Below the pieces are notes generated by a model. The model did no database searches. It saw only the letters and a list, made by a program, of their open reading frames with translations, and had not been told where the DNA came from. Source: Mycolicibacterium tokaiense (GTDB lineage: Bacteria; Actinomycetota; Actinomycetes; Mycobacteriales; Mycobacteriaceae). Taken from it: a DNA stretch of 64,000 nt. The stretch is taken from positions 6,138,001 to 6,202,000 of the forward strand of contig NZ_AP022600.1 in assembly GCF_010725885.1 (NCBI RefSeq). The letters run 5' to 3'. This document shows, one piece after another, positions 45,261 through 56,496 of the stretch (its first letter is position 1; each line of letters starts with the position of its first letter). The position numbers and the translations under genes were made by a program.

Positions 45261-46702
45261 TCCGGCTCACCGGTTTGTCTGCGCGCCTTGCGGGCCGCCT
45301 TGCGCTCGTCGGCACCCACCCGGTCACTGCGCTCGAGCCGGACGTCGGTGCCGCGGCCGGTCGGGACCACGTCGACGCCGGCGGGTGTCTGGGGCTCCCA
45401 GTCGAAGGTCATGTCGCCGATGGTGACAGCACAACCCGGGCGTGCGCCCAGCTTGAACAGTTCGTCTTCGACGCCGAGGCGCGCCAACCGGTCACCGAGG
45501 TAGCCGACGGCTTCGTCGTTGTCGAAGTTGGTCTGGGCGATCCAGCGCTCGGGGCGCACACCACGCACCACAAAGCCGCCGTCACCGTCTGGGTGTACCG
45601 AGAATGCCTTCTCGTTGACGGGGATGGGCCGGATGACCGGCCGCCGCGGAGCCAGCACCGGCTGCGCAGCACGGTAGGCCGACACCAGATCCCAGAGAGC
45701 GAAGGTCAAGGGCCGCAACCCGATCCGCGCCACGGTCGATACCTCGAAGACCGGCCAACCGCGGGCGGCGATGTCGTCTCGGACGAAGTCGGCGAGTTCC
45801 AAGGCATCGGGGACATCGATCTTGTTGAGCACCACCGCCCGGGGCCGCTCGGTCAGATCGCCCAGCGTCGAATCGCCTTGCAGCGTCGGCTGGTATGCGG
45901 CCAGCTCGGCTTCGAGGGCGTCGATGTCCGAGATCGGGTCGCGGCCGGGTTCCATGGTGGCGCAGTCGATCACGTGGACCAGGACCGCGCAGCGCTCGAT
46001 GTGGCGCAGGAAATCGAGGCCGAGCCCACGGCCTTCGGAGGCACCGGGGATCAACCCGGGCACGTCGGCGACAGTGAACGTGTGGTCCCCGGCGGAGACC
46101 ACACCGAGGTTCGGCGCCAAGGTCGTGAACGGGTAGTCGGCGATCTTGGGCTTGGCCGCCGAGATGGCGGAGACCAGCGACGACTTGCCGGCAGACGGGA
46201 ACCCGACCAGGCCGACGTCGGCAACGGTCTTGAGCTCCAAGGTGAGTTCACGCTCGTCGCCCTTTTCGCCCAACAGGGCGAAGCCGGGTGCCTTGCGGGC
46301 GCGGGAGGCCAGTGCGGCGTTGCCGAGGCCGCCACGGCCGCCGACGGCCGCCTCGAAGCGGGTGCCCGCACCGGTCAGGTCAGCCAGCAGCCGACCCTGC
46401 TCATCGAGAACCACGGTGCCGTCGGGCACCTTGACCTCGAGATCGTCGCCGTGGGCGCCGTCGCGGTTACTGCCCGCACCCTGCTTGCCCGAGGGCGCGA
46501 CGATGTGCGGATGGAAGTGGAAGTCCAGCAGGGTGTGCACCTGGGGGTCGACCACCAGGACGACACTGCCGCCGCGACCGCCGTTGCCGCCGTCGGGTCC
46601 GCCGAGGGGTTTGAACTTCTCGCGGTGCACCGAGGCACACCCGTGACCACCGGCTCCGGCGCGGGCGTGGATGACTACGCGGTCGACGAAGCGGGGTGCC
46701 AT
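45257..46702 (-). CDS. obg: GTPase Obg/CgtA
   Basis: Essential ribosome-associated GTPase in large-subunit maturation and stress control. The 481-residue protein has the glycine-rich Obg fold (residues 1-160, [34 protein letters not shown]), a GTPase domain with G1 [10 protein letters not shown] near residue 165, DVPG, NKID near residue 286, and the C-terminal OCT domain followed by a basic tail ([14 protein letters not shown]). GGAAGG lies eight bases before the ATG. Order rplU-rpmA-obg-proB is the classic arrangement. Confidence 0.96.
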   Translation of the reverse strand: MAPRFVDRVVIHARAGAGGHGCASVHREKFKPLGGPDGGNGGRGGSVVLVVDPQVHTLLDFHFHPHIVAPSGKQGAGSNRDGAHGDDLEVKVPDGTVVLDEQGRLLADLTGAGTRFEAAVGGRGGLGNAALASRARKAPGFALLGEKGDERELTLELKTVADVGLVGFPSAGKSSLVSAISAAKPKIADYPFTTLAPNLGVVSAGDHTFTVADVPGLIPGASEGRGLGLDFLRHIERCAVLVHVIDCATMEPGRDPISDIDALEAELAAYQPTLQGDSTLGDLTERPRAVVLNKIDVPDALELADFVRDDIAARGWPVFEVSTVARIGLRPLTFALWDLVSAYRAAQPVLAPRRPVIRPIPVNEKAFSVHPDGDGGFVVRGVRPERWIAQTNFDNDEAVGYLGDRLARLGVEDELFKLGARPGCAVTIGDMTFDWEPQTPAGVDVVPTGRGTDVRLERSDRVGADERKAARKARRQTGEPE

Positions 46703-46792
46703 CGGACGACCTTCCTGTGCAATGTGAAGCTAGTGCAAATTCTGTCGAGAACTCGCAGCAGCTTCACATTCGCAGGCGTGGTCCTCGGAACG

Positions 46793-47050
46793 TCAGGCGT
46801 TAGCCGGAACGATGTTGACAGTCTTGCGACCGCGCTTGCTGCCGAACTCGACAGCGCCGGCCGACAACGCGAACAGCGTGTCGTCGCCACCACGGCCGAC
46901 GTTCACGCCGGGGTGGAAGTGAGTGCCGCGCTGGCGGACGATGATCTCGCCTGCCTTGACGACCTGGCCGCCGAAGCGCTTGACGCCGAGCCGCTGGGCG
47001 GCTGAGTCGCGACCGTTGCGTGAGCTGGAAGCGCCCTTTTTGTGTGCCAT
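46793..47050 (-). CDS. rpmA: 50S ribosomal protein L27
   Basis: An 85-residue protein near the peptidyl transferase centre. Starts [19 protein letters not shown], the non-cleaved N-terminal form, followed by [23 protein letters not shown]. Ribosome-binding site GAGGGAG lies just upstream. It is 14 bases after rplU and 90 bases before obg. Confidence 0.97.
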   Translation of the reverse strand: MAHKKGASSSRNGRDSAAQRLGVKRFGGQVVKAGEIIVRQRGTHFHPGVNVGRGGDDTLFALSAGAVEFGSKRGRKTVNIVPANA

Positions 47051-47064
47051 GTTTCGCTCCCTCG

Positions 47065-47376
47065 CTACTTGATGCCGGTGACCTTGAGGACCGTCAGCTG
47101 CTGACGGTGCCCCTGGCGCTTGTGGTAGCCGGTCTTGTTCTTGAACTTGTGGATGCGGATCTTGGGGCCCTTGGTGTGCTCGAGCACCTCACCGGTGACG
47201 GCAACCTTCTCCAGCGCCGCGGCGTCGGTGGTGACATCGGCACCGTCGACAACCAGAGCCACGGGCAGCGACACCGAGCCGCCGGCCTCGATCTCCAGCT
47301 TCTCGACCTTGACTATGTCACCGACGGCGACCTTGTACTGCTTGCCGCCGGTCTTGACGATTGCGTACGTCGCCAT
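47065..47376 (-). CDS. rplU: 50S ribosomal protein L21
   Basis: A 103-residue large-subunit protein that binds 23S rRNA and contacts L20. Typical [20 protein letters not shown] start and [22 protein letters not shown] C-terminus ([15 protein letters not shown]). First gene of the rplU-rpmA-obg-proB unit. Confidence 0.97.
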   Translation of the reverse strand: MATYAIVKTGGKQYKVAVGDIVKVEKLEIEAGGSVSLPVALVVDGADVTTDAAALEKVAVTGEVLEHTKGPKIRIHKFKNKTGYHKRQGHRQQLTVLKVTGIK

Positions 47377-47504
47377 CGTGGTCCTAACTCATCGCTTTCG
47401 GGCGCGCAGCACCCGGGGGCGCGTGCGCAGGTCTTGGGTTCGTGGGCTGATCCGGCTCGCGGTTCACCCACGGTCACGGGCGTGAGCCTCGTGACAACTG
47501 CTCA

Positions 47505-47534
47505 AGGTTACGTGACCAGCATGTTGGGAAGCAA
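47505..47534 (-). promoter_or_regulatory. Candidate rplU promoter
   Basis: On the minus strand TTGCTT (47534-47529), an 18-base spacer and TAACCT (47510-47505). This gives a leader of about 120 bases before rplU. Same -10 hexamer and spacer length as the rpsT candidate. The 182-base gap between rplU and rne holds no other evident element. Confidence 0.45.
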
Positions 47535-47558
47535 ACCGCCTGCGGGTGACGGTCGACA

Positions 47559-50500
47559 TCATCCTGCCGGCGGGCCGGCAGGACGTGCCGCGGCGCGCCT
47601 GCGCCGTGGCCGCGCAGCGATCACCTCGACAACAGGTTCGGGCTCGGGTTCGTCCTCGTCTTCGTCGTCATCGGAGTCGTCGTCGTCCTCGCCGTCAACG
47701 AGCTCGACATCGTCGTCGTCGTCCTCGTCGTCGTCGTCATCGAGGTCGATGTCCTCGTCCTCGTCGGTCTCGTCGTCGTCGGTGTCGTCGTCCTCCGACT
47801 CCTCGAAGTCGTCGTCGGTGTCGAGGCCCACCCGCTCCTCGGACTGCTCCTCACCCACCGCGTCGTGCACGGTTTCCTCGGTCAGGGCCTCGTCCTCGTC
47901 CTCGGCGTCGTCCCCGTGCTTGCCGTTGGCTGCAGCCATGGCCTTGAACATCGGATGTTCGACACTGTGCGCCGGCACCCGGGCCACTTCCGGTGTCGGC
48001 TCTTCGGCCTTGCCGCGCTTGCCGGAACGCTTGCTGCGCCGGCTCCCGCCGGAGGCCTCTGCCTTGCGCGCCGGCGCCTGAGGTGCCGAATCCACCGGAT
48101 CGGCGTGCAGCACGATGCCGCGACCCGCGCAGTGTGTGCACGTGGTGGAGAACGCCTCGACCAGGCCCGTGCCCAGCTTCTTGCGGGTCAGCTGGACCAG
48201 GCCCAGTGACGTCACCTCGGAGACCTGGTGGCGCGTACGGTCCCGCGCCAGAGCTTCGGTGAGTCTGCGCAGGACCAGATCCCGGTTGGACTCCAGCACC
48301 ATGTCGATGAAATCGATCACCACGATGCCGCCGATGTCGCGCAGCCGCAGCTGGCGCACGATCTCCTCGGCGGCTTCCAGGTTGTTCTTGGTGACGGTCT
48401 GCTCGAGGTTGCCGCCGGCGCCGGTGAACTTGCCGGTGTTGACGTCCACCACGGTCATGGCCTCGGTGCGATCGATCACCAAGGTGCCGCCCGAGGGCAG
48501 CCACACCTTGCGGTCCATCGCCTTGGTGAGTTGCTCGTCGATGCGGTGCACCGCGAACACGTCCGGGCCACCGTTCTCGGCGGCCTCGTACTTCGTCAGC
48601 TTGCCCATCAGCTCGGGTGCCACCGACTGGACGTAATCGTTGATGGTCTTCCAGGCCTCGTCACCGGAGACGATCAGCCCGGAGAAGTCCTCGTTGAACA
48701 GGTCGCGGATCACCTTCACCAGCACGTCGGGCTCTTCGTAGAGCGCGACCGCAGCGCCGGCCTTCTTCGCGGTGACCTCGGCGGCCTTGGCGTCGATCTC
48801 GGCCCAGCGCTTCTGCAGCCGCTCGACGTCGCCGCGGATGTCCTCTTCCTTGACCCCCTCGGAGGCGGTCCGGATGATCACCCCGGCATCGGCGGGGACG
48901 ACTTCGCGCAGGATCTCCTTGAGCCGCTGCCGTTCGGTGTCGGGAAGCTTGCGGCTGATTCCGGTCGACGAGGCACCGGGGACGTACACCAGGTAGCGGC
49001 CGGCCAGCGACACCTGTGTGGTGAGCCGCGCCCCCTTGTGCCCCACCGGGTCCTTGCTGACCTGGACCACCACATAGTCACCGGGCTTGAGTGCCTGTTC
49101 GATCTTGCGCTGCGCCCCGCCGAGGCCGGCGGCCTCCCAGTTCACCTCACCGGCGTACAGCACACCGTTGCGGCCGCGGCCGATGTCGACGAACGCGGCC
49201 TCCATCGAAGGCAGGACGTTCTGCACGATGCCGAGGTAGATGTTGCCCACCAGAGAGGCGGAAGCAGCCGAGGTCACAAAATGTTCGACCACCACGCCGT
49301 CTTCGAGGACCGCGATCTGGGTGTAGCGGGCGCCGGCGTGCGGCGGCTCCACGCGCGATTTGTCGCGCACGATCATGGTGCGCTCGACGGCCTCGCGGCG
49401 GGCCAGGAACTCGGCCTCGGACAGGATGGGCGGCCGACGGCGACCCGCGTCGCGGCCGTCGCGGCGGCGCTGGCGTTTGGCCTCCAGGCGGGTCGACCCG
49501 CTGATGCCCTGGATCTCGTTGGAGGCCTTGGCCGCCTTCTCGGCTTTGCTGCGCGGGGCGCGTTCGTGGACGACAGTGTTCGGCGGATCATCGGGTGAGG
49601 CGGATTCCCCGTCCTCCCCGCCGCCGGACTTGCGGCGCCGCCGACGGCGCCGGCGGCGGCTGGAACCGTCGCCGCTACCGCTGTCGTCGTCCTCGCCGTC
49701 GTCGTCCCCGGCCTCGTCGTCCCCGCCGTCGTCATCGCCGTCGGACTTGTCCTTGTCCTCGGTGTCGACGGGTTTGTCGGTCTGCTCGTCGTCGGACTCG
49801 TCGCCGTCGGCGGCGTCACCACCCCGGCCCCGACCGCGGCCGCGGCGACCACGCCTGCGCCTGCGGTTGGCCGGCTTCTCGGCCTGCTCGTCGTCGGAGT
49901 CGTCTCCGTCATCGGAGTCGTCGTCATCGTCGGTATCGGCGTCGGTCTCGTCGACGCGCACCTGAGCGGGGCGTTCGGTGACCGGTTGCGGGGCCACGAA
50001 CAGCGGAAGGTAGTCGGCCACCACCGCTTCGGCCTCCCGCGATTCGGGCTCCGACGATTCGGGCTCCGGCGGCAGTTCCATCAGCAGGCGGGATTCGGGT
50101 TCACCCTCCGGGACCTCGCCGGGCGCGGTCTCGGCCACCGGTTCGGTCTCGACCACCGGCTCCGGCTCGGGTGCCGGCTCCGGCTCGGGTGCCGGCTCCG
50201 GCTCGGGTGCCGGCTCCGGCTCGGGTGCCGGCTCCGGCTCGGGTGTGGATACCGGCTCCGGCTCGGGTGCCGGTGCCGGTCCAGCCTGGGCCTGTTCGGC
50301 CGCGGCCAGCACGTCACGCACCTTCACGGCATCACTGCGGTCGACGCTGGAGTGCGCACTGCGTGAACGACCGTCGAGATCGGCCAGCGCCTCGAGTACC
50401 CGCCGACTGGTGGTGCCGAGCACCCTGGCCAGCGAATGGACTCTCAGTCGCTCGGGAATGTCCGGGTGAGCGCTGCTGTCAGGGGAAACGCCGCCGGCTG

Positions 50501-50564
50501 CGGGCGCGCTGTCCTGCGCGGCGCTGCTGTCGGTGTGGTCTTGGATTTTTGCATCGTCGTCCAC
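47559..50564 (-). CDS. rne: Ribonuclease E/G with long acidic extensions
   Basis: Main endoribonuclease of mRNA decay and rRNA/tRNA processing. The 1001-residue protein has an N-terminal disordered region of about 350 residues (PE repeats at about 98-136, then acid-rich and arginine-rich tracts), the catalytic core from about 385 to 850 with the S1 domain ([18 protein letters not shown] near 413), the DNase-I-like part [18 protein letters not shown] near 698 and VVIDFIDM near 745 with metal-binding Asp residues, and the zinc link CTHCAGRG near 811. The C-terminal tail is almost all Asp/Glu, ending in a basic stretch ([13 protein letters not shown]). Domains on both sides match the mycobacterial form. 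GTG start with strong GAAGGAGAG site. Confidence 0.95.
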   Translation of the reverse strand: MDDDAKIQDHTDSSAAQDSAPAAGGVSPDSSAHPDIPERLRVHSLARVLGTTSRRVLEALADLDGRSRSAHSSVDRSDAVKVRDVLAAAEQAQAGPAPAPEPEPVSTPEPEPAPEPEPAPEPEPAPEPEPAPEPEPVVETEPVAETAPGEVPEGEPESRLLMELPPEPESSEPESREAEAVVADYLPLFVAPQPVTERPAQVRVDETDADTDDDDDSDDGDDSDDEQAEKPANRRRRRGRRGRGRGRGGDAADGDESDDEQTDKPVDTEDKDKSDGDDDGGDDEAGDDDGEDDDSGSGDGSSRRRRRRRRRKSGGGEDGESASPDDPPNTVVHERAPRSKAEKAAKASNEIQGISGSTRLEAKRQRRRDGRDAGRRRPPILSEAEFLARREAVERTMIVRDKSRVEPPHAGARYTQIAVLEDGVVVEHFVTSAASASLVGNIYLGIVQNVLPSMEAAFVDIGRGRNGVLYAGEVNWEAAGLGGAQRKIEQALKPGDYVVVQVSKDPVGHKGARLTTQVSLAGRYLVYVPGASSTGISRKLPDTERQRLKEILREVVPADAGVIIRTASEGVKEEDIRGDVERLQKRWAEIDAKAAEVTAKKAGAAVALYEEPDVLVKVIRDLFNEDFSGLIVSGDEAWKTINDYVQSVAPELMGKLTKYEAAENGGPDVFAVHRIDEQLTKAMDRKVWLPSGGTLVIDRTEAMTVVDVNTGKFTGAGGNLEQTVTKNNLEAAEEIVRQLRLRDIGGIVVIDFIDMVLESNRDLVLRRLTEALARDRTRHQVSEVTSLGLVQLTRKKLGTGLVEAFSTTCTHCAGRGIVLHADPVDSAPQAPARKAEASGGSRRSKRSGKRGKAEEPTPEVARVPAHSVEHPMFKAMAAANGKHGDDAEDEDEALTEETVHDAVGEEQSEERVGLDTDDDFEESEDDDTDDDETDEDEDIDLDDDDDEDDDDDVELVDGEDDDDSDDDEDEDEPEPEPVVEVIAARPRRRRAAARPAGPPAG
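50158..50271. repeat. Tandem 18-base repeat inside rne
   Basis: The unit GGCTCCGGCTCGGGTGCC occurs four times perfectly at 50158-50229, then a fifth copy with two changed bases, a six-base spacer and another perfect copy at 50254-50271. It encodes the repeating peptide PEPEPA ([10 protein letters not shown]) in the disordered N-terminal region of RNase E. Copy number can vary without breaking the frame. Confidence 0.9.
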
Positions 50565-50895
50565 GTACTCTCCTTCAAGCCCCCGGGCGCGTTGTACAAC
50601 GCGGCCGCGCGAGGACTTCGGTTATGGGCTCGGCTGGCTGCACCGAACTTGTTGTGGTCTCGCCCCGGGCGGCTCGTTGATGACAAGCTCTGTGAACCCA
50701 CCCGGTGCCTGGGTTGAATGATGGCTGGGACGGTCGGCGCCGCATCGCGGGTAGCGGTGGTCGCGCACGTCAAAGTCTTCATCCGGGTGTCCGCCGCCGG
50801 TCTGACGCCGTACACCCGGACCCAGTATCCCATACCGAAGTGGTGTATCCGACCACACTCGGGTTAGCCAGCCGCGCGGGCCGGAGAACCCGCGG
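50565..50895. other. 331-base gene-free region upstream of rne
   Basis: Between the ndk stop and the rne start there is no convincing gene on either strand. It must hold the rne promoter and leader. A small inverted repeat AACCCA (50695-50700) / TGGGTT (50710-50715) is present, and the rne ribosome-binding site lies at its edge. Long untranslated leaders of rne are used for autoregulation in other bacteria; whether this one is so used is not shown by the sequence. Confidence 0.5.
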
Positions 50896-51306
50896 TCAGG
50901 ACTGGGGGAACCAGAGCGCGATCTCGCGCTCTGCAGACTCCGGCGAGTCCGACCCATGCACCAGATTGAACTGGGTCTCCAGGCCGAGATCGCCCCGGAT
51001 GGTGCCGGGCGTGGCCTTCTCCACCGGATCGGTGCCGCCGGCCAGCTGACGGAAGGCGGCGATGGCGCGGGGGCCCTCCAGGACCGCCGCCACCACCGGG
51101 CCGCCGGTGATGAACTCCAGCAGCGAGCCGAAGAAGGGCTTGCCTTCGTGTTCGGCGTAATGGGCGCGCGCCAGCTCATCGCTGACGTGCTTGAGCTCCA
51201 ACGCCGCGATCGTGAGTCCTTTTCGTTCGATCCGGCTGATGATCTCTCCGATCAGCTGCCGCTCGACGCCATCGGGCTTGATCAGGGCCAAAGTCCGCTC
51301 AGTCAC
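50896..51306 (-). CDS. ndk: Nucleoside diphosphate kinase
   Basis: Balances nucleoside triphosphate pools by phosphate transfer through a histidine. The 136-residue protein equals the M. tuberculosis length. [20 protein letters not shown] begins the protein and the active-site His lies in [15 protein letters not shown] near residue 117. GTG 51306 is used; six extra codons upstream are not conserved. Confidence 0.96.
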   Translation of the reverse strand: MTERTLALIKPDGVERQLIGEIISRIERKGLTIAALELKHVSDELARAHYAEHEGKPFFGSLLEFITGGPVVAAVLEGPRAIAAFRQLAGGTDPVEKATPGTIRGDLGLETQFNLVHGSDSPESAEREIALWFPQS

Positions 51307-51351
51307 GGCGCACAGCGTACCCAACGCAGGCGAAATCCTTGTATTGCCTGG

Positions 51352-51744
51352 TCAGTCGGGATGCTGCTGCCCCGGGAGCAGGCCCCGGCGCTGCCGGCGC
51401 AGCACCTCGGCCCGCAGGTAGACGATCAAACCCCAGACCACGGCGAAGACCAGACCCACGAACCCGACACCCGGATAGATCACCCACCCGGCGATCAGCA
51501 CCAACTGCGCACCGCAGTTCACCCACAGTGCCCACGGTCGCCCCTGCATGCCGGACAGCAGGACCAAGAACACTGCGAAACCGATCAGGTACGCCATCGA
51601 GAAGGCGGTCAGTCCACCGCCGACCGCACCGACCACCGGCAGGGCCAGCAGCACCACGATGGCCTCCAGGATCAGAGTCCCGGCCATCACGCCGCGGAAA
51701 CTCTTCCACGGGTCCGGCGGGGCCGGTGGCGGGGTCTCGGTCAC
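51352..51744 (-). CDS. DUF4233 membrane protein
   Basis: A 130-residue membrane protein with about four hydrophobic segments (GVMAGTLILEAIVVLLALPVV, FSMAYLIGFAVFLVLLSGM, WVNCGAQLVLIAGWVIY, GFVGLVFAVVWGLIVYL) and a basic C-terminal tail. Its function is unknown. It is always found between folC and ndk in mycobacteria (Rv2446c). The GTG start overlaps the folC stop (GTGA). Confidence 0.88.
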   Translation of the reverse strand: MTETPPPAPPDPWKSFRGVMAGTLILEAIVVLLALPVVGAVGGGLTAFSMAYLIGFAVFLVLLSGMQGRPWALWVNCGAQLVLIAGWVIYPGVGFVGLVFAVVWGLIVYLRAEVLRRQRRGLLPGQQHPD

Positions 51745-53228
51745 TGCGGGTCCTTGCCGAACAGAGTGCGCGCCGCCCCGGCGGTGACCACCGACCCGGT
51801 GATGACGATGCCCGTACCCGACACCCCGCCGTCCTCGGCAGCCTCCTCGACCAGTGCGGTGGCGGTCTCCACGGCGTCGGTGAGGGTGGCGGCGGTGATC
51901 ACCCGCTCCTGCCCGAACCGCTCTTCGGCCAACAGCGCCAGGGCGTCGGTCTCCAGCGCCCGCGGAGAGCCGTTGTGCGTGACCACCAGCTGATCGAACA
52001 CCGGTTCCAGGGCATCCAGGATGCCGGCGACGTCCTTGTCCGCCATCACCGAGACGACGCCCACCAGGAACCGGAAATCGAACTCCTCGGCCAGGGTGGC
52101 CGCGAGCGCCGCCGCACCGGCGGGGTTGTGGGCGGCGTCGATGAAGACCGTCGGCGCGGTGCGCAGCCGCTCCAGGCGGCCCGGGCTGGCCACCGCGGCG
52201 AACCCGGCCCGCACCGCGTCGATGTCGAGCTGGCGTGAGGCCCCCGCGCCGAAGAACGCCTCGACGGCGGCCAGCGCGACAGCGGCGTTGTGGGCCTGGT
52301 GTTCACCATGCAGCGGCAGGAACACTTCCGAGTACACCCCGCCGAGGCCCTGCAGTTCCAGCAGCTGGCCACCGATGGCGATCTGCCGCGCCAGCACAGC
52401 GAACTCCGACCCCTCGCGGGCCACGGCGGCCTCCGCCGAAACCGCTTGCGCCATGATGACTTCCATGGCCTCGGGGGCCTGCTGCGCCACGATCGCGACC
52501 ATGCTGGGATCCACCCCCTCGGGCAATACCTCGTCGGCGTCGACCTTGCGGATGATGCCGGCCTTCTCCCCCGCGATGGTGGCGATGTCGTTGCCCAGGT
52601 ACTCCATATGGTCCATCCCCACCGGGGTGATGACGGCCACCGGGGCGTCGACGACGTTGGTGGCGTCCCACCGGCCGCCGAGTCCCACCTCGACGATCGC
52701 GACGTCCACCGGGGCGTCGGCGAACGCCGCGAACGCCATGGCCGTCACGACCTCGAACTTGCTCATCGACGGCCCGCCCGAGGCATGGGACTGCTGGTCG
52801 ACGAGTTCGACGAAAGGCTCGATCTCCCGGTAGGTCTCGACGTACTTGGCCGGACTGATCGGCTTGTTGTCGATCGAGATGCGTTCGGTGGCCGATTGCA
52901 GATGCGGGCTGGTGGTTCGCCCGGTGCGCTGGTGCAGCGCACTGATCAGCGCGTCGACCATCCGGGCCACCGAGGTCTTGCCGTTGGTCCCCGCGATGTG
53001 GATGCTCGGGTAGTTGCGCTGCGGCGAGCCGAGCAGCTCCATGAGCGCCGAGATCCGCGCGGTGCTCGGTTCGATCTTGGTTTCCGGCCAGCGCTGGTCC
53101 AGCAGGTGCTCGACCTGCAGCAGGGCGGCCACCTCGTCGGGGCTGGGCTCGATGATCGCCTCGGGTGTGATGGCCCCGGGGTCGTCGAACCCGTCGGCGA
53201 ACTCGTCGGGAAAGTCGGAGTCCGTCAT
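51741..53228 (-). CDS. folC: Folylpolyglutamate synthase / dihydrofolate synthase
   Basis: Adds glutamate to dihydropteroate and folates using ATP. The 495-residue protein is of the Mur-ligase type: P-loop [19 protein letters not shown] near residue 78, [21 protein letters not shown] near residue 175 with the loop that binds metal, and [17 protein letters not shown] near residue 365. Longer than E. coli FolC by an N-terminal acidic extension. The ATG overlaps the valS stop (ATGA), the usual valS-folC coupling. Confidence 0.94.
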   Translation of the reverse strand: MTDSDFPDEFADGFDDPGAITPEAIIEPSPDEVAALLQVEHLLDQRWPETKIEPSTARISALMELLGSPQRNYPSIHIAGTNGKTSVARMVDALISALHQRTGRTTSPHLQSATERISIDNKPISPAKYVETYREIEPFVELVDQQSHASGGPSMSKFEVVTAMAFAAFADAPVDVAIVEVGLGGRWDATNVVDAPVAVITPVGMDHMEYLGNDIATIAGEKAGIIRKVDADEVLPEGVDPSMVAIVAQQAPEAMEVIMAQAVSAEAAVAREGSEFAVLARQIAIGGQLLELQGLGGVYSEVFLPLHGEHQAHNAAVALAAVEAFFGAGASRQLDIDAVRAGFAAVASPGRLERLRTAPTVFIDAAHNPAGAAALAATLAEEFDFRFLVGVVSVMADKDVAGILDALEPVFDQLVVTHNGSPRALETDALALLAEERFGQERVITAATLTDAVETATALVEEAAEDGGVSGTGIVITGSVVTAGAARTLFGKDPQ

Positions 53229-55876
53229 GCCAATCCGGCCAGGCGCGCGCTGATCCGGTCCACTTCTTCGCCGGCGAGCTGCTGTCGGTCCCGGATCTTG
53301 GCGACGACGGCCTCGGGCGCCTTGGCCAGGAACGCCTCGTTGCCCAGTTTTGCGGTGGTGCCCGCCAGTTCCTTCTGTGCGGCGGCCAGATCCTTCTCCA
53401 GGCGGCGACGTTCGGCGGCGACGTCGACGGTGCCCGAGGTGTCGAGCTCCACCTGCACCGTGCCCCCGGCCAGGCGCACCTCGATGGATGCCGACGGGGT
53501 GAAGCCGTCGGCCGGTTCGGTCAGCCAGGACAGCGACGTGGTGGCACCGAGGTGCTCGGCCAGCCCGGCGGCGTCGATGCCTGTGAGCCGGGCCGGCACC
53601 CGCTGGCGGTCGGCCAGACCCTGGTCGCTGCGGAAGCGGCGCACCTCGGTGACCAGTTTCTGCAGATCCGCGACCCGCTGCGCCGCCGCGTGGTCGGAGA
53701 CGATCCCGGAGGGCTCCGGCCAGTCGGCGATCACCAGCGACTCACCGCCGGTGAGCGCCTTCCACAGGGTTTCGGTGACGAACGGCATCACCGGGTGCAG
53801 CAGTTTGAGCAGGGTGTCGAGCACCGCGGCCAGCACTGCGGTGGTGTGCGTCAAACCTTGGCCCAGTTGCACTTTCGCCAATTCGACGTACCAGTCGCAG
53901 AACTCGTCCCAGGCGAAGTGGTAGAGCGCCTCGCAGGCCCGGCTGAACTCGTAGTTCTCGAATGCCGCATCGGCGTCGACCCGGACCTCCTCGAGCCGGC
54001 CCAGGATCCACCGGTCGGCATCGGTGAGTTCGATGAGTTCCGGCAGCGCAGCAGGTTCGGCGCCGTTCATCAAGGCGAAGCGGGTGGCGTTGAAGACCTT
54101 GGTGGCGAAGTTGCGCGACGCGCGGGCGTGGTCCTCTCCGATGGAAAGGTCACCGCCGGGGCTGGCGCCGCGGGCCAGGGTGAAGCGCAGCGCGTCGGCG
54201 CCGAACATCTCCACCCAGTCCAGCGGGTCGATGCCGTTGCCTTTGGACTTGCTCATCTTGCGGCCGAACTCGTCACGGATCAGGCCGTGCAGGAACACAT
54301 TCTGGAACGGGACGGTGCCCGCGCTTATCACGTCGTCGCCCGCGACGAAGGTGCCGAACATCATCATCCGGGCCACCCAGAAGAACAGGATGTCGTATCC
54401 GGTCACCAGAACGGTGGTGGGATAGAACTTCTCGAGTTCGGGGGTGCGCTCCGGCCAGCCCATCGTGGAGAACGGCCACAGCGCCGAGGAGAACCAGGTG
54501 TCCAGGACGTCGGGGTCCTGCTCCCAGCCCTCCGGCGGGGTCTCGTCTGGGCCCAGGCACACCTGCTGACCGTCGGGGCCGTGCCAGATCGGGATGCGGT
54601 GGCCCCACCACAGCTGGCGCGAGATGCACCAGTCGTGCATGTTGTCCACCCAGGCGAACCAGCGCGGCTCGAGGCTGGCGGGGTGGATCACGGTGTCGCC
54701 GTTGCGCACCGCGTCCCCGGAGGCCTTGGCCAACGACTCCACCTTGACCCACCACTGCAGGCTCAGGCGCGGTTCGATGGGTTCACCGCTGCGCTCTGAG
54801 TGTCCGACGCTGTGCAGGTAGGGGCGCTTCTCGGCGACGATGCGGCCTTGGGCGGCCAGCGCCTCGCGCACCGCCACGCGGGCTTCGAAGCGGTCCATGC
54901 CGTCGAACTGGGTGCCGGTGTCGGCGATGCGGCCGGTTTTGTCCATCATCGTCGGCATGGCGAGGTTGTGCCGCATGCCGATCTCGAAGTCGTTCGGATC
55001 GTGGGCGGGAGTGACCTTGACTGCGCCGGTGCCGAATTCGGGGTCGACGTGCTCGTCGGCGACGATGGTGATGTCGCGGTCCTGGAACGGGTGCGGGAGG
55101 GTCTGGCCCACCAGCGCGCGGTAGCGCTCGTCGTCGGGGTGCACGGCGATGGCCGTGTCACCCAGCATGGTCTCCATCCGGGTGGTGGCCACCACGATGT
55201 GGGGTTCGTCGTCGTTCAGCGAGCCGTACCGGAACGACACCAGCTCACCCTCGACGTCCTCGTACTTCACCTCGAGGTCGCTGATGGCGGTCTGCAGCAC
55301 CGGCGACCAGTTGACCAGCCGCTCGGCCTGGTAGATCAGCCCGGCGTCATAGAGCCGTTTGAAGATGGTGCGCACGGCGCGGGACAGGCCCTCGTCCATG
55401 GTGAAACGGTCCCGGCTCCAGTCCACCCCGTCGCCGAGGCGGCGCATCTGGCCGCCGATGGTGCCCCCGGACTCACGCTTCCAGTCCCACACCTTCTCGA
55501 TGAATAGGTCGCGACCGAAGTCCTCTTTGGTCTTGCCGTCGACCGTCAGCTGCTTTTCCACCACCGACTGGGTGGCGATGCCCGCATGGTCCATGCCGGG
55601 CAACCACAGCACCTCGTAACCCTGCATCCGGCGGCGCCGGGTCAGCGCATCCATGATGGTGTGGTCCAGGGCATGGCCCATGTGCAGGCTGCCGGTGACG
55701 TTCGGCGGCGGCAGCACGATCGAGTACGGCGGCTTGTCGCTGGCCGGATCGGCAGTGAAGTACCCGGCGGCGACCCAGCCCTCGTACAGCTCGCTCTCTA
55801 CCGCCGACGGGTCCCAGGACTTGGGTAGGTCTTGTGCCCGGGAGGCGGCGGCGTCGGTGTGGGAGCTGGCAGTCAC
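53225..55876 (-). CDS. valS: Valyl-tRNA synthetase
   Basis: Charges tRNA-Val. The 883-residue class I synthetase has the HIGH-type motif in [15 protein letters not shown] (HMGH at 65-68), an inserted editing domain, KMSKS at residues 540-544 in [17 protein letters not shown], an anticodon-binding helical domain and a C-terminal coiled coil ([21 protein letters not shown]). Starts at GTG 55876. A 50-base gap separates it from the next upstream gene. First gene of the valS-folC-DUF4233-ndk group. Confidence 0.97.
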   Translation of the reverse strand: MTASSHTDAAASRAQDLPKSWDPSAVESELYEGWVAAGYFTADPASDKPPYSIVLPPPNVTGSLHMGHALDHTIMDALTRRRRMQGYEVLWLPGMDHAGIATQSVVEKQLTVDGKTKEDFGRDLFIEKVWDWKRESGGTIGGQMRRLGDGVDWSRDRFTMDEGLSRAVRTIFKRLYDAGLIYQAERLVNWSPVLQTAISDLEVKYEDVEGELVSFRYGSLNDDEPHIVVATTRMETMLGDTAIAVHPDDERYRALVGQTLPHPFQDRDITIVADEHVDPEFGTGAVKVTPAHDPNDFEIGMRHNLAMPTMMDKTGRIADTGTQFDGMDRFEARVAVREALAAQGRIVAEKRPYLHSVGHSERSGEPIEPRLSLQWWVKVESLAKASGDAVRNGDTVIHPASLEPRWFAWVDNMHDWCISRQLWWGHRIPIWHGPDGQQVCLGPDETPPEGWEQDPDVLDTWFSSALWPFSTMGWPERTPELEKFYPTTVLVTGYDILFFWVARMMMFGTFVAGDDVISAGTVPFQNVFLHGLIRDEFGRKMSKSKGNGIDPLDWVEMFGADALRFTLARGASPGGDLSIGEDHARASRNFATKVFNATRFALMNGAEPAALPELIELTDADRWILGRLEEVRVDADAAFENYEFSRACEALYHFAWDEFCDWYVELAKVQLGQGLTHTTAVLAAVLDTLLKLLHPVMPFVTETLWKALTGGESLVIADWPEPSGIVSDHAAAQRVADLQKLVTEVRRFRSDQGLADRQRVPARLTGIDAAGLAEHLGATTSLSWLTEPADGFTPSASIEVRLAGGTVQVELDTSGTVDVAAERRRLEKDLAAAQKELAGTTAKLGNEAFLAKAPEAVVAKIRDRQQLAGEEVDRISARLAGLA

Positions 55877-55926
55877 CGGTCAATTCTAGGGAGCCGCGCG
55901 AGCGCCGGGGACTGCGGGTTGTGCGC

Positions 55927-56487
55927 TCACCAGGTGGAGCTGAAGACGTACCAGTCCCCGGTGAGGGCGGTCACGGTCACCGACTCTCCGATCGGGTCGT
56001 CGACCGCGGGCGGCCCCGAGGGCAGGTGCGCGAATCCGCTCTCGTCCAGGAAACCGCCGCCGGCGACGGTGAAGTACACCCGGTCCCGGTACACGGCCAC
56101 GGCGCTGACGGGGTAGCTGCCGATGTCGCCGGCGAGGATGTCGGCGGCCTGCGGGTCGGCGACCGCCGCGTCCGCCGCCCGGGTGAAGGCGTCCTCGGCC
56201 AGCACGAACCGCACCCGCAGCGGTACCTGCGCCGCGCTCAGGCTCAGGCACAGCACCACCACGGTGGGGACGACCAGCAGCCACCAGGAGAACCGCTTGG
56301 CCGTGATCAGGAAGCACAGTGTCCGCACCAGCCACGCGGCGCACAGGACGGCGCCGGCCAGCACCGCGTACATCGCCAGGCCGAAGTTTGAGCCCGGCAG
56401 GCTGGCGGCCCACAGCAGGGCCGCACCGGCGATCAGCGTCGCCCCGGCCAGCACCGGGCCCGGCGGGCGGCGCACCCACGTCGGCAT
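55927..56487 (-). CDS. Membrane protein of unknown function
   Basis: A 186-residue protein with about three hydrophobic segments in its first 85 residues (VLAGATLIAGAALLWAASL, FGLAMYAVLAGAVLCAAWL, WWLLVVPTVVVLCLSLSAA), then a soluble C-terminal domain of about 95 residues containing DIGSYPVSAVAVYRDRVYFTVAGGGFLDESG. I do not recognise the family. If the membrane topology is as simple as it looks, the C-terminal part is outside. It lies between valS and the Rv2449c-type gene, nine bases from the latter, and may be co-transcribed with it. Confidence 0.7.
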   Translation of the reverse strand: MPTWVRRPPGPVLAGATLIAGAALLWAASLPGSNFGLAMYAVLAGAVLCAAWLVRTLCFLITAKRFSWWLLVVPTVVVLCLSLSAAQVPLRVRFVLAEDAFTRAADAAVADPQAADILAGDIGSYPVSAVAVYRDRVYFTVAGGGFLDESGFAHLPSGPPAVDDPIGESVTVTALTGDWYVFSSTW

Positions 56488-56496
56488 GTCGGTCGG

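Noticed and set aside
47377..47558. Ribosomal-protein leader or riboswitch upstream of rplU
   Set aside because: Only short inverted repeats such as TCACG-GG-CGTGA are visible; no match to a known leader structure could be made by eye.
47020..48081. Serine-rich 353-codon plus-strand frame opposite the rne C-terminal end, rplU and rpmA
   Set aside because: Poly-serine is the antisense reading of the Asp/Glu-rich RNase E tail.
50158..50271. Possible CRISPR-like array
   Set aside because: The repeats are contiguous 18-base units without spacers and lie in frame inside rne, encoding PEPEPA.
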